This document shows positions 50,470 to 59,182 of a DNA stretch of 64,000 nucleotides, piece by piece. This stretch comes from Streptomyces vietnamensis (GTDB lineage Bacteria > Actinomycetota > Actinomycetes > Streptomycetales > Streptomycetaceae). The stretch is taken from assembly GCF_000830005.1 (NCBI RefSeq), contig NZ_CP010407.1:4964001-5028000 (forward strand), in the 5' to 3' direction. Under the pieces are notes generated by a model that searched no databases, was not told the origin of the DNA, and saw only the letters and a list, made by a program, of their open reading frames with translations. Position 1 is the stretch's first letter, and each line of letters begins with the position of its first letter. A program made the position numbers and the translations under genes.

Positions 50470-50871
50470 TCAGCGTCCCCCGAAGCCTTGGTCTGACGGA
50501 ACCACCTCACGCCCCAACGGCATGAGCGAGATCGGGATCAACTTCAGGTTGGCCCAACCGAACGGGATGCCGATGATCGACAGGAACAGAGGGATGCTCG
50601 TGACCAGGTGGGCCAGGGCCAGCCACCACCCGGCGAAGATCACCCAGATCACGTTCCCGATGAACGACCCGGTTCCAGCGCCCGGCTTCTCCACCGTGGT
50701 GCGGCCGAATGGCCAGAGGACGAAGCCTGCGATGCGTAGGGACGCGATGCCGAAGGGGATGGTGATGATCAGGACGAAGCAGATCAGCGCCGCGATGAGG
50801 TAGCCGATCGCCATCCAGATGCCGCAGAAGACGAGCCAGATGATGTTCAGCAGCAGGTTGAACAGCTTCAT
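50470..50871 (-). CDS. yccF: YccF-family inner-membrane protein
   Basis: 133 aa from the ATG at 50869-50871, with GGAGAGG 8 bp upstream. Two YccF domains, each with a helix pair and the IPFG motif (ITIPFGIASLRIA near 40, IGIPFGWANLKLI near 105). Function unknown; the family is widespread in membranes. Confidence 0.88.
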   Translation of the reverse strand: MKLFNLLLNIIWLVFCGIWMAIGYLIAALICFVLIITIPFGIASLRIAGFVLWPFGRTTVEKPGAGTGSFIGNVIWVIFAGWWLALAHLVTSIPLFLSIIGIPFGWANLKLIPISLMPLGREVVPSDQGFGGR

Positions 50872-50959
50872 GATCGACACCTCTCCAGGTGGGTTCGCCG
50901 GCAAGGAAATCGTCCCAACGAACCGGCCGTACGGCTACGCAAGCCGCTGACGCGCCCGC

Positions 50960-51009
50960 CGTGTGGGTAATCGACCCGCAAGGACCCCTGCGGAACGTGT
51001 GCCCACAAC
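50960..51009 (+). repeat. Divergent relative of the 206-bp element's end palindrome
   Basis: CGTGTGGGTAATCGACCCGC ... GCGGAACGTGTGCCCACAAC keeps the outer and inner arms of the terminal palindrome, with a longer, changed loop and no adjacent core. It is probably an old single copy or a solo end. Confidence 0.5.
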
Positions 51010-51028
51010 CCGGCCCGGAGGGGGCGAA

Positions 51029-51046
51029 GGCCCCGCAGCCGGGGCC
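51029..51046 (-). terminator. Hairpin after the ogt-alkB-permease operon
   Basis: GGCCCCG-CAGC-CGGGGCC, directly beyond the permease stop codon on the minus strand. Confidence 0.6.
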
Positions 51047-52294
51047 CTACGGCCGTGGCGGTACCGCGCGGCCCCGGCTTATCGACCACGCCACCACGCC
51101 CGCCGCGACCACCCCCGAGCCCGCCAGGACCGAGCCCAGGGGGAGGGCGAAGGCCAGGGTCGCGCAGCCGGCGAGGCCCAGGGCGGACAGGAGGCGCGCG
51201 CGGCCGCCCAGGGTCCAGGCGGAGGCGTTCGCGATGCCGTAGTAGACCAGGACGCCGAAGGACGAGAAGCCGATCGCGCCCCGTACGTCCACCGTCGCCG
51301 CCACCGCGGCCACCACCGCGCCCACCGCGAGCTCCGCCCGGTGCGGCACCCGGAAGCGGGGGTGGACGGCTGAGAGGGCCGTCGGCAGGTAGGCGTCCCG
51401 GGCCATCGCCAGGGTCGTACGGGACACCCCGAGGATCAGGGAGAGCAGCGAGCCCAGGGCGGCGACGGCCGCGCCCACCGTGACCAGCGGCACCAGCCAG
51501 CCCGCGTCCGCCGCGCGGGCCGCGTCGGCGAGCGGCGCGGGGGAGGAGGCGAGGGCCGCCGGGCCGAGGACCGTCAGCACGCTCACCGCGACGAGCCCGT
51601 AGACGGCGAGCGTGATGCCGAGCGCGAGCGGCACCGCCCGGGGGATGGTGCGGGCCGGGTCGCGGACCTCCTCACCGAGCGTGGCGATCCGCGCGTACCC
51701 CGCGAATGCGAAGAAGAGCAAACCCGCGGCCTGGAGCACCCCACCCGTCGTCAGCTCCTCGCCGACCGCCGTGACTTCGGCCCCGCCCGCTCCGAACGAC
51801 ACCGCGACCACGCACGCGAGCACCGCCAGGACGAGCGCCACGATCACCCGCGTGAGCAGCGCCGACTTCTGAACTCCCGTGTAGTTGACGGCTGTCAGGG
51901 CCACCACGGCGGCGACCGCCACCGCGTGCGCCTGCTCCGGCCACACGTACGCCCCGACGGTCAGTGCCATCGCCGCGCACGAGGCCGTCTTGCCGGCGAC
52001 GAACGCCCAGCCGGCGAGGTATCCCCAGAAGGAACCGAGGCGTTCGCGACCGTACACGTACGTGCCGCCGGAGGCGGGGTAGCGGGCGGCGAGCCGGGCC
52101 GAGGCCGTGGCGTTGCAGTACGCGACGACGGCGGCGAGCCCGAGTGCCCAGAGCAGCCCCGCCCCGGAGCCGGCCGCGTCCGTGGCGGCCCCGAGCGCGA
52201 CGAAGATCCCCGCCCCGATCATCGAACCGAGGCCGATCACGACCGCGTCGAAGAGGCCCAGGGAGCGGCGGAGTTCCGGTGTCATGCTCCGCAC
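51047..52294 (-). CDS. APC-family amino-acid permease
   Basis: 415 aa. It starts at GTG 52292-52294, one base after the alkB stop; an ATG three codons later is an alternative. Twelve hydrophobic helices, with the APC motif DAVVIGLGSMIGAGIFVALG in helix 1 and PASGGTYVYGRERLGSFWGY in helix 3. Substrate unknown, probably an amino acid. Its link to alkylation repair genes upstream is only positional. Confidence 0.87.
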   Translation of the reverse strand: MRSMTPELRRSLGLFDAVVIGLGSMIGAGIFVALGAATDAAGSGAGLLWALGLAAVVAYCNATASARLAARYPASGGTYVYGRERLGSFWGYLAGWAFVAGKTASCAAMALTVGAYVWPEQAHAVAVAAVVALTAVNYTGVQKSALLTRVIVALVLAVLACVVAVSFGAGGAEVTAVGEELTTGGVLQAAGLLFFAFAGYARIATLGEEVRDPARTIPRAVPLALGITLAVYGLVAVSVLTVLGPAALASSPAPLADAARAADAGWLVPLVTVGAAVAALGSLLSLILGVSRTTLAMARDAYLPTALSAVHPRFRVPHRAELAVGAVVAAVAATVDVRGAIGFSSFGVLVYYGIANASAWTLGGRARLLSALGLAGCATLAFALPLGSVLAGSGVVAAGVVAWSISRGRAVPPRP

Positions 52295-52295
52295 A

Positions 52296-52928
52296 TTAGA
52301 CGCTGAGGCCGGTCTCCCTGAGCGTGATGTTCAGGCGTCCCACCAGGCCGAGCGCCGGTTCGGCAGTCCCCGGGAACACCTTGGGAACCCCGTGGTGAAC
52401 CCACCGCGAAGCCCCGCCGAAGACGAAGAGGTCCCCGGAGGCCAGGTCGACGTCCCGGTACGGCCGGCCGCGGTTCTCCTCGTTCCCGAAGCGGAACACG
52501 CACCGGTCCCCGAGGCTCAGCGACACCACCGGCGCCCCGGAGCGCTCCTCCCGGTCCTGGTGCATGCCCATGCGCGCCCCCGGCGCGTAGAAGTTCACCA
52601 GCGCGGTGTCGGGGGTGAAGCCGCCGTGCTCCCCGTACGCCTCGACGAGCGCCTCCCGGGCAAGTTCGACCAGCCAGTCCGGCAGCGGGACCCCGACCGA
52701 GTCGAGGTAGCGGTACGGCACCCACTGCCGGCCCAGGCACAGGGTCTGCACCGACATCACGCCGCCGCCCGGCAGCACCGTCCGCCGGTACGGGACGGGC
52801 CCGCGCCCCCACTCCCGGCAGGCGTCCACCAGCTCCCGCCGGCGCGTGAACGGCAGCCACGCGGGCACGTGCACCGCCCCGGGCGCCACCGTGACCCGCT
52901 CGCGGGGGAAGAGCCCGTCACCGGTCAC
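52296..52928 (-). CDS. alkB: AlkB-type 2OG-Fe(II) DNA-repair dioxygenase
   Basis: 210 aa from a GTG start. Iron ligands H-x-D in GMHQDREE and the distal His in WVHHGVP; 2OG-binding Arg in GRLNITLRETG. Removes alkyl groups from bases by oxidative demethylation. It overlaps the upstream methyltransferase gene by 4 bp, so the two direct-repair enzymes are co-expressed. Confidence 0.92.
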   Translation of the reverse strand: MTGDGLFPRERVTVAPGAVHVPAWLPFTRRRELVDACREWGRGPVPYRRTVLPGGGVMSVQTLCLGRQWVPYRYLDSVGVPLPDWLVELAREALVEAYGEHGGFTPDTALVNFYAPGARMGMHQDREERSGAPVVSLSLGDRCVFRFGNEENRGRPYRDVDLASGDLFVFGGASRWVHHGVPKVFPGTAEPALGLVGRLNITLRETGLSV

Positions 52929-53497
52929 ACGAGGGCCCCACCGACGGCTCCTTCGAGGAGGGCCCCGCCGACGGCCCCTTCGAGGGCTCCGCCGGCGGCC
53001 TCTTCGAGGGCTCCTTCGAGGCCGAGGAGGCGTTCCTTGCGCTCAAGCCCGGCGGCGTACCCGCGCAGGCTCCCGTCGGCCCCGATCACCCGGTGGCAGG
53101 GCCGCACCACGAGCAGCGGATTGCGCCCGATCGCGGTGCCCACGGCCCGTACCCCGGCGCCGGTCGAGCCGACCCGCCGGGCGATCTCCCCGTACGAGAC
53201 GGTCGTCCCGTACGGGATCTCCTCCAGGGCCCGCCAGACGCGCCGCTGGAACGCGGTCCCGGCGTCGCCGGCGAGCGGCAGGTCGAAGCGGTCGCGGCGC
53301 CCGGCGAAGTACTCACCCAGCTGCCGCTCGACCTCGGCGAACGCCCCGGGTGCGGGCGTCCAGCCGTCCTCGACCTCGACGGCGCCCTTCTGCCCCGGCA
53401 GGGACAGCGAGCGCAGCACGGCCCGGCCCCCTTCGGCGAGCTGCCCGACGAGGAGCATCTCGCCCAGGGGGCCGTCGACGTACGCGTACACGGTCAT
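52925..53497 (-). CDS. ogt: Methylated-DNA-protein-cysteine methyltransferase
   Basis: 190 aa. Acceptor Cys in VVRPCHRVIG; the DNA-binding HTH includes TTVSYGEIARRVGS and AVGTAIGRNP. Transfers methyl from O6-methylguanine to its own Cys. The last ~35 residues are tandem GALEGAVGGALLEGAVGGAL units, coded by ~24-bp repeats and absent from ordinary family members; these look like a slippage extension. Confidence 0.93.
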   Translation of the reverse strand: MTVYAYVDGPLGEMLLVGQLAEGGRAVLRSLSLPGQKGAVEVEDGWTPAPGAFAEVERQLGEYFAGRRDRFDLPLAGDAGTAFQRRVWRALEEIPYGTTVSYGEIARRVGSTGAGVRAVGTAIGRNPLLVVRPCHRVIGADGSLRGYAAGLERKERLLGLEGALEEAAGGALEGAVGGALLEGAVGGALV

Positions 53498-53614
53498 GAC
53501 TGGTTCCTCTCCCCGTACGGGTCTTCCTCGGACCCAGTGTGCGGGGACCGCCGAGCGCGGGGCTGGCGGTATTCGGACACGACGGTCACGACCGCCACGA
53601 AGTCCCGCTCGAGG

Positions 53615-54106
53615 TCAGCGGTAGTTCACGAACTGGATCGCGAAGTCGAAGTCCTTGCCCTTGAGCAGCGCCTGCACGGCCTGCAGGTCGTCCCGGCTCT
53701 TCGAGCTGACGCGCAGCTCGTCGCCCTGCACCTGCGCCTTGACGCCCTTGGGGCCCTCGTCGCGGATGGCCTTCGCGACCTTCTTGGCGTTCTCCTGGGA
53801 GATGCCCTCCTGGACGGAGGCGAAGAGCTTGTACTCCTTGCCGGACAGCTGCGGCTCACCCTCGACGTCCAGGGACTTCAGCGAGATCCCGCGCTTGATC
53901 AGCTTGGACTGGAAGATGTCGAGGATCGCCTTGACGCGCTCCTCGCCGTTCGCCTGCATCAGGATCTTCTCGCCCGACCAGGAGATCGAGGCGTTGGTTC
54001 CCTTGAAGTCGTAGCGCTGCGAGATCTCCTTCACCGCCTGGTTGAGGGCGTTGTCGACCTCCTGCCGATCGACCTTGGAGACGATGTCGAAACTGGAGTC
54101 GGCCAT
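53615..54106 (-). CDS. yajQ: YajQ-family nucleotide-binding protein
   Basis: 163 aa from the ATG at 54104-54106, with AAGGAGCC upstream. Family segments [33 protein letters not shown] and closing [12 protein letters not shown]. Two ferredoxin-like domains; relatives bind nucleotides, in some bacteria cyclic di-GMP. Confidence 0.94.
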   Translation of the reverse strand: MADSSFDIVSKVDRQEVDNALNQAVKEISQRYDFKGTNASISWSGEKILMQANGEERVKAILDIFQSKLIKRGISLKSLDVEGEPQLSGKEYKLFASVQEGISQENAKKVAKAIRDEGPKGVKAQVQGDELRVSSKSRDDLQAVQALLKGKDFDFAIQFVNYR

Positions 54107-54278
54107 GACTCGTGGCTCCTTGCTCGGATGCTTTGGGGTACCCCAGAAGCCTAGGGGGTGAGTCACCGACCGAACCGCTGATCAATCCGGTGGCGAAGCA
54201 CCCCCCGGGATCAGGTATTGTTTACGTCGTTGCCGGGGAACACCGCAGAAACGCGGAGAACCAAGGCAACGAACCCAT

Positions 54279-54360
54279 GGCGATGTGCCCGAGTGGCCAA
54301 TGGGAGCGGACTGTAAATCCGTCGGCTTAGCCTACCCAGGTTCGAATCCTGGCGTCGCCA
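54279..54360 (+). tRNA. tRNA-Tyr (GTA)
   Basis: 82-nt type II tRNA. Acceptor arms GGCGATG/CGTCGCC pair fully (one G-U), discriminator A. Anticodon GTA at 54313-54315, a long variable arm, and T loop GGTTCGAATCC. CCA is not encoded. Confidence 0.96.
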
Positions 54361-54364
54361 CACT

Positions 54365-54402
54365 GAAGAAGGTCCCCGGTGCTTGCGCCGGGGGCCTTCT
54401 TC
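54365..54402. terminator. Terminator after tRNA-Tyr
   Basis: GAAGAAGG...CCTTCTTC outer stem with an inner CCCCGG/CCGGGG helix, 4 bp after the tRNA. Confidence 0.85.
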
Positions 54403-54437
54403 GTCGTTACGGGGGATTGTCGGGGCGGGGGTGCGGG

Positions 54438-55094
54438 TCAGTTGCCGGCCACGTCCTTCACCGCGACCGAGAGCGGGACCGAACCGGCGATCAGTTCCAG
54501 GGTGAGGCCCGCGGTCGCCGGGGTGTCGATGAGTTCGGCGAGGACCGCGGCCACGTCGTCCCGGGGGATCGGGCCGCGACCCGTGCGGGCCTCCAGGCGG
54601 ACCATGCCCGTGCCCGCGTCGTCCGTCAGGGAGCCGGGCCGCAGGATCGTCCAGTCCAGGCCCGTGCGGCGGCGGATCTCGTCGTCGGCCGCGCCCTTGG
54701 CGCGCAGGTAGGCGTCGAAGACCTCGTCGCCCGGGTGGGACGCGTCCGCGCCCATCGAGGAGACGACGAGGAACCGGCGCACGCCCGCGCGTTCCGCCGC
54801 GTCGGCGAACAGGACCGCCGCCGCGCGGTCCACCGTGTCCTTGCGGGCGGTCCCGCTGCCGGGGCCCGCGCCCGCCGCGAAGACGGCCGCGTCGGCGCCC
54901 TGGAGCACCGCGGCGACCATCTCGACCGACGCCGACTCCAGGTCCATGTCGACGGGCTCCGCGCCCGCGTCCCGCAGGTCGGCGCCCTGTTCCGGGTTGC
55001 GGATGATCCCCACGACCTCGTGCCCCGCCGCCGAGAGCAGCCTCTCCAGACGCAGGGCGATCTGTCCGTGTCCTCCAGCGATGACGATGCGCAT
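54438..55094 (-). CDS. Atypical SDR / NAD(P)-binding protein (HSCARG/YwnB-like)
   Basis: 218 aa from the ATG at 55092-55094. MRIVIAGGHGQIALRLERLL is the NADP loop; VVGIIRNPEQ, VVSSMGAD and DWTILRPGSLTDDAG follow. The active-site Tyr lies in FDAYLRAKGAADD (YxxxK-like). The family often senses redox state instead of catalysing; role here unknown. Confidence 0.8.
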   Translation of the reverse strand: MRIVIAGGHGQIALRLERLLSAAGHEVVGIIRNPEQGADLRDAGAEPVDMDLESASVEMVAAVLQGADAAVFAAGAGPGSGTARKDTVDRAAAVLFADAAERAGVRRFLVVSSMGADASHPGDEVFDAYLRAKGAADDEIRRRTGLDWTILRPGSLTDDAGTGMVRLEARTGRGPIPRDDVAAVLAELIDTPATAGLTLELIAGSVPLSVAVKDVAGN

Positions 55095-55114
55095 ACTCAC
55101 GACCGTACGACGGG

Positions 55115-56377
55115 TCAGGCCGGAGGGCTTCCCGGCTCGGACGGCCGCTCAGGGCGTGTCTGACGAGGCAGGTCCAGGGTCGCCGCCGAGTCGCAGTACT
55201 CCCGCACCGCGCTCGTCCGCGCCACCACCCGCCCCCGGTGCACCACGATCCGGCTGTACGCGAGGGACAGCACGCCCGCCAGGCGCTCGCCGCGCACCGC
55301 GAGCAGCTCCGCCGGGAAACCGGCCTCCACCCGCACCTCCGGGAGGCCCATCACCGCCCGCGCCTCCGTGCTCACCGCCCCGTACGCCTCCTGGGGTGCG
55401 AGACCGCCGAGCGAGGCGAGCAGGTACGCCGCCTCCAGCGGGTCCCCGCGCCCCACCGGGTTGGCCGTGTCCCGCAGCGCCCCGCCGCCCGCCGCGACCC
55501 GCACCCCGGCCGCCCGCAGCAGCCGCACCGGCGCCGCCCCGCGCAGTTCCGTGCCCCCGCAGCCGCCCTGCGGCAGGCACACCACCGCCACCCCGGCCGC
55601 CGCCAGCCGGTCCGCCGCCCGGCTCGCCGCGTCGGACGGCAGTCGGCCGAGCCCGGCGCACGGCCCGATCGTCACCCCGGGCCGCAGCCCGCCCGCCATC
55701 GCCGCGAGCCGGGCGAGGCGCGCCGGGTCGTCCCCGTCGGTGTGCAGGTCGACCGGGACGCCGTGCTCGGCCGCGACGCCGAGCACGGCCTCCACGTAGC
55801 CGGCCGGGTCCGGGTCGGCGTCCGGACAGCCGCCGACCACGCCGGCGCCCATCTTCACCGCGTCCCGCAGCATCGCGAGCCCGTCCGCGCCCGCGACGCC
55901 CGTGAGCAGCCGGGGCGCGGCGACGGCCGTCAGGTCGGCGAGGCCGCGCAGCGAGCGCCGGGCCTGGAGGACGGCCTCCAGCGGGCCGAGCCCCTGGACG
56001 TCGCCGATGCGCACGTGCGCGCGGAGCGCCGTCGCGCCGTGGCCGAGCTGGAGCAGCGCCGCCTCGGTGGCCCGCCGCTGCACCTCCTCGGGGGCGTACG
56101 AGACGGGTCCCGGGGTGTCGGCGGAGAGCGCGGTGTCGGCGTGGGCGTGGGGTTCGGCGGCGGCGGGCAGCAGGAGGTAGCCGGCGAGGTCGACGCGGGC
56201 GCCCACGGCGGTGAGGCTGCCGGCGGTGCCGACGGCCTCGATCCGGCCGCCGACGAGCCGCACGTCCACGGTCCGTCCGTCGGTGAGCCGTGCGTGGGAG
56301 AGCAGGAGCGAGGTCGAGTCGGCGGTGGTGGCGGCCCCGTCCTCGGGCGGCTGGGGCTGCTTGCTGTCGGCTGACAT
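55115..56377 (-). CDS. Amidohydrolase-like protein with degenerate active site
   Basis: 420 aa. TIM-barrel amidohydrolase fold closest to the cytosine/creatinine-deaminase branch. The first metal pair is kept in EPHAHADTAL, and VDLHTDGDD keeps the third His. Where relatives have the catalytic Glu (HCDE), this one has Gly (HTDG). The expected His in the next strand reads IGPCAGLG, and the metal Asp region reads AAGGGALRDTANP. So three catalytic or metal positions look lost. It may have a binding or regulatory role. Alignment was done by eye. Confidence 0.68.
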   Translation of the reverse strand: MSADSKQPQPPEDGAATTADSTSLLLSHARLTDGRTVDVRLVGGRIEAVGTAGSLTAVGARVDLAGYLLLPAAAEPHAHADTALSADTPGPVSYAPEEVQRRATEAALLQLGHGATALRAHVRIGDVQGLGPLEAVLQARRSLRGLADLTAVAAPRLLTGVAGADGLAMLRDAVKMGAGVVGGCPDADPDPAGYVEAVLGVAAEHGVPVDLHTDGDDPARLARLAAMAGGLRPGVTIGPCAGLGRLPSDAASRAADRLAAAGVAVVCLPQGGCGGTELRGAAPVRLLRAAGVRVAAGGGALRDTANPVGRGDPLEAAYLLASLGGLAPQEAYGAVSTEARAVMGLPEVRVEAGFPAELLAVRGERLAGVLSLAYSRIVVHRGRVVARTSAVREYCDSAATLDLPRQTRPERPSEPGSPPA

Positions 56378-56583
56378 CGGGCTCCTCAGGACTCCTCAAG
56401 ATCAAGATCACGCAGCGTGGGGCCGAGCCTAGGGGCGCTCGGAGCGAGCTTCGAGGAGGAGCGCAATAGTCGTACTGATGAGGCCACGAGTGGCGTACGG
56501 GATGCCTGGTGAGGGCTGCCGAGAGGCCCCGGGGAAACGGATTTGGGTGATGGGCCGGAGACCGTGTAATGTCTTCCTCGCTC

Positions 56584-56656
56584 GCCCCAATAGCTCAGTC
56601 GGTAGAGCGTCTCCATGGTAAGGAGAAGGTCTACGGTTCGATTCCGTATTGGGGCT
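56584..56656 (+). tRNA. tRNA-Thr (GGT)
   Basis: 73 nt. Acceptor GCCCCAA/TTGGGGC, D arm GCTC...GAGC, anticodon GGT at 56617-56619, T arm with GGTTCGATTCC. CCA is not encoded. Confidence 0.95.
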
Positions 56657-56700
56657 CTGGTGAGAGGGATCCCGCCTTCGGGCGGGGTCCGGATCATCAA

Positions 56701-56773
56701 AGCGGTGTAGCTCAGTCGGTAGAGCAAGCGGCTCATAATCGCTGTGTCACCGGTTCAAGTCCGGTCACCGCTA
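56701..56773 (+). tRNA. tRNA-Met (CAT), elongator type
   Basis: 73 nt. Acceptor AGCGGTG/CACCGCT with a normal first A-T pair, so elongator rather than initiator. Anticodon CAT at 56734-56736; T arm CCGGTTCAAGTCCGG. It lies 44 bp after tRNA-Thr, probably on the same transcript as rpmG. Confidence 0.95.
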
Positions 56774-56861
56774 CAGACAGTAGCCGATTGTGGGGTCGGT
56801 CCTGCGATCGGCTACTCTTCTATGCGTTCATCCGTCCATCCGTCCGTCAAGGAGCACTCAC

Positions 56862-57026
56862 GTGGCTGCCACCGACGTCCGCCCGAAGATCACGCTGGCC
56901 TGCGTGGAGTGCAAGGAGCGGAACTACATCACCAAGAAGAACCGGCGTAACAACCCGGACCGTCTTGAGATGAAGAAGCACTGCCCCCGCTGCAACTCGC
57001 ACACCGCGCACCGCGAGACGCGCTAA
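56862..57026 (+). CDS. rpmG: 50S ribosomal protein L33
   Basis: 54 aa from the GTG at 56862, with AAGGAG 7-12 bp upstream. Zinc-binding form: CVEC and CPRC pairs around the small fold, ending HTAHRETR. The presence of the cysteines marks it as the zinc-containing paralogue. Confidence 0.96.
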
Positions 57027-57036
57027 TCAGGCTCGT

Positions 57037-57072
57037 ACACGAGGCCGTCCCCACTCGGGGGCGGCCTCGTGT
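57037..57072. terminator. Terminator after rpmG
   Basis: ACACGAGGCCG ... CGGCCTCGTGT, 11-bp stem extended inside by CCCC/GGGG, 11 bp after the rpmG stop. Confidence 0.88.
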
Positions 57073-57127
57073 CGTTTGTCGGCTCCCCCCGATGACATCG
57101 GCAACAAATCCAGGAGGTATCGAGTCC

Positions 57128-57580
57128 ATGGCGCTCGACCAGTCCTTCGTGGGCCGGACCTATCCGCCCACCGCGCCCTACGAGGTCGGCCGCGAGAAGA
57201 TCCGCGAGTTCGCCGAGGCGATCGGTGACGCCAATCCCGCGTACACCGACACCGAGGCGGCCAAGGCGCTCGGACATTCCGATGTGATCGCCCCGCCCAC
57301 TTTCGTGTTCGCCATCACATTCAAGGCGGCCGGCGCCGTCATCGAGGACCCGCAGCTGGGCCTCGACTACAGCCGCGTCGTCCACGGCGACCAGAAGTTC
57401 GCCTACACCCGGCCCGTACGCGCCGGGGACCGGCTCTCGGTCACCTCCACCATCGAGGCGATCAAGTCCCTCGCCGGCAACGACATCCTCGACATCCGCG
57501 GCGAGGTCCACGACGCCTCCGGCGAGCACGTCGTCACCGCCTGGACCAAGCTCGTCTCCCGCGCACCCGAGGGGGCCTGA
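57128..57580 (+). CDS. HadA-like MaoC-N dehydratase subunit
   Basis: 150 aa with a consensus AGGAGG upstream. Hot-dog fold, FAS1-like dehydratase N-terminal type: FVGRTYPPTAPYEVGREKI, IGDANPAY, VIAPPTFVFAITF. The partner gene follows 2 bp later. By analogy with mycobacterial HadAB, the pair would form a heterodimeric (3R)-hydroxyacyl-ACP dehydratase of fatty-acid synthesis. Confidence 0.86.
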   Translation: MALDQSFVGRTYPPTAPYEVGREKIREFAEAIGDANPAYTDTEAAKALGHSDVIAPPTFVFAITFKAAGAVIEDPQLGLDYSRVVHGDQKFAYTRPVRAGDRLSVTSTIEAIKSLAGNDILDIRGEVHDASGEHVVTAWTKLVSRAPEGA

Positions 57581-57582
57581 CC

Positions 57583-58011
57583 ATGACCGCGAAGATCGCC
57601 TACGACGAGGTCGAGGTCGGCACCGAGCTGCCCGCCCAGTCCTTCCCCGTGACCCGCGCCACGCTCGTGCAGTACGCCGGCGCCTCCGGGGACTTCAACC
57701 CCATCCACTGGAACGAGAAGTTCGCGGTCGAGGTCGGCCTCCCCGACGTCATCGCCCACGGCATGTTCACCATGGCCGAGGCGATCCGCGTCGTCACCGA
57801 CTGGGCCGGCGACCCCGCCGCCGTCGTCGAGTACGGCGTCCGCTTCACCAAGCCGGTCGTCGTCCCCAACGACGGGACCGGCGCCCTGATCGAGGTCTCC
57901 GCCAAGGTCGCCGCCAAGCTGGACGACCAGCAGGTGCGGGTCGACATCACGGCCATGAGCGCCGGGCAGAAGGTCCTGGGCATGTCCCGGGCCGTCGTCC
58001 GCCTCGCCTGA
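57583..58011 (+). CDS. HadB-like MaoC dehydratase subunit
   Basis: 142 aa. Hot-dog protein with the catalytic hydratase-2 motif: Asp and His in GDFNPIHWNEKFA, then VIAHGMFTMAEAIR. This is the catalytic half, with the upstream gene supplying the other subunit. Confidence 0.88.
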   Translation: MTAKIAYDEVEVGTELPAQSFPVTRATLVQYAGASGDFNPIHWNEKFAVEVGLPDVIAHGMFTMAEAIRVVTDWAGDPAAVVEYGVRFTKPVVVPNDGTGALIEVSAKVAAKLDDQQVRVDITAMSAGQKVLGMSRAVVRLA

Positions 58012-58036
58012 CCGTACGAGCCGCCGTACGAACGTC

Positions 58037-58066
58037 ACGGGCCCGTCGCGGAAGCGGCGGGCCCGT
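58037..58066. terminator. Hairpin between the dehydratase pair and murB
   Basis: ACGGGCCCGTCGC-GGAA-GCGGCGGGCCCGT, near-perfect 13-bp stem that begins 26 bp after the hadB-like stop and ends 13 bp before murB. Confidence 0.75.
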
Positions 58067-58078
58067 ACTCTTGAGCCC

Positions 58079-59137
58079 GTGCAGCTCCTCAACGACGCCC
58101 CCCTCGCGCCCCTGACCACCTTCCGGCTCGGCGGACCCGCCACCCGGCTCGTCACCGCCACCACCGACGACGAGGTGATCGCCGCGGTCCGCGAGGCCGA
58201 CGCCGCCGGGACCCCGCTGCTGATCATCGGCGGCGGCTCCAACCTGGTCATCGGGGACAAGGGCTTCGACGGCACGGCGCTGCGCATCGCCACCACCGGG
58301 TTCTCGCTCGACGGGACCCGCCTGGAGCTCGCCGCCGGCGAGGTCTGGACGGACGCCGTGGCGCGGACCGTCGAGGCCGGGCTCGCCGGGATCGAGTGCC
58401 TGGCCGGCATCCCCGGCTCGGCCGGCGCGACCCCCATCCAGAACGTCGGGGCGTACGGCCAGGACGTCTCCGCCACCGTCACCGAGGTCGTCGCCTACGA
58501 CCGGCGCGCCGAGGAGACCGTCACCCTCACGAACGCCGAGTGCGCCTTCTCGTACCGGCACAGCCTCTTCAAGGACCAGCCCGACCGGTACGTCGTGCTG
58601 CGGGTCCGGTTCCGGCTGGAGGACGCCGACGGGATGTCGGCGCCGATCAAGTACCCGGAGACCGCCCGCGCCCTCGGCGTCGAGGCCGGGGACCGGGTGC
58701 CCCTCGCCACCGCCCGCGAGACCGTCCTGAAGCTGCGCGCGAGCAAGGGCATGGTCCTGGACCCGGAGGACCACGACACCTGGTCCGCGGGCTCCTTCTT
58801 CACCAACCCGATCCTCACGGCGGGGGAGTACGAGACCTTCCTCGCGCGCGTGGCCGAGCGGCTCGGACCGGACGTCGCCCCGCCGGCCTTCCCGGCGGGC
58901 GAGGACGGCGCCGTGAAGACCTCGGCGGCCTGGCTCATCGACAGGGCCGGGTTCACCAAGGGGTACGGCTCCGGGCCCGCCCGCATCTCCACCAAGCACA
59001 CGCTCGCCCTCACCAACCGCGGCGAGGCGACCACCGAGGACCTCCTCGCCCTCGCCCGCGAGGTCGTCGCCGGCGTACGGGACGCCTTCGGGATCACCCT
59101 CGTCAACGAGCCCGTCACCGTGGGCGTCGAGCTCTAG
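58079..59137 (+). CDS. murB: UDP-N-acetylenolpyruvoylglucosamine reductase
   Basis: 352 aa from the GTG at 58079. Reduces the enolpyruvyl group to give UDP-MurNAc. FAD loop IIGGGSNLVIGDKGFDG, GSAGATPIQNVGAYGQ, substrate-binding YRHSLF, catalytic Ser in SAGSFFTNP, and closing Glu in TLVNEPVTVGVEL. Length and order match the family. Confidence 0.95.
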   Translation: MQLLNDAPLAPLTTFRLGGPATRLVTATTDDEVIAAVREADAAGTPLLIIGGGSNLVIGDKGFDGTALRIATTGFSLDGTRLELAAGEVWTDAVARTVEAGLAGIECLAGIPGSAGATPIQNVGAYGQDVSATVTEVVAYDRRAEETVTLTNAECAFSYRHSLFKDQPDRYVVLRVRFRLEDADGMSAPIKYPETARALGVEAGDRVPLATARETVLKLRASKGMVLDPEDHDTWSAGSFFTNPILTAGEYETFLARVAERLGPDVAPPAFPAGEDGAVKTSAAWLIDRAGFTKGYGSGPARISTKHTLALTNRGEATTEDLLALAREVVAGVRDAFGITLVNEPVTVGVEL

Positions 59138-59146
59138 CACGCGACC

Positions 59147-59182
59147 AGGGCCTGTCCTGCGGATCGGGGTCGGACAGGCCCT
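59147..59182. terminator. Bidirectional terminator between murB and the SDR-like gene
   Basis: AGGGCCTGTCC ... GGACAGGCCCT, an 11-bp perfect stem with a 14-nt loop. The last bases overlap the stop codon of the minus-strand gene. Confidence 0.82.

Noticed and set aside
59147..59182. GGGCCTGTCC repeats as an insertion-sequence end
   Set aside because: The two arms form a perfect hairpin placed exactly between convergent genes, so a terminator explains them better.
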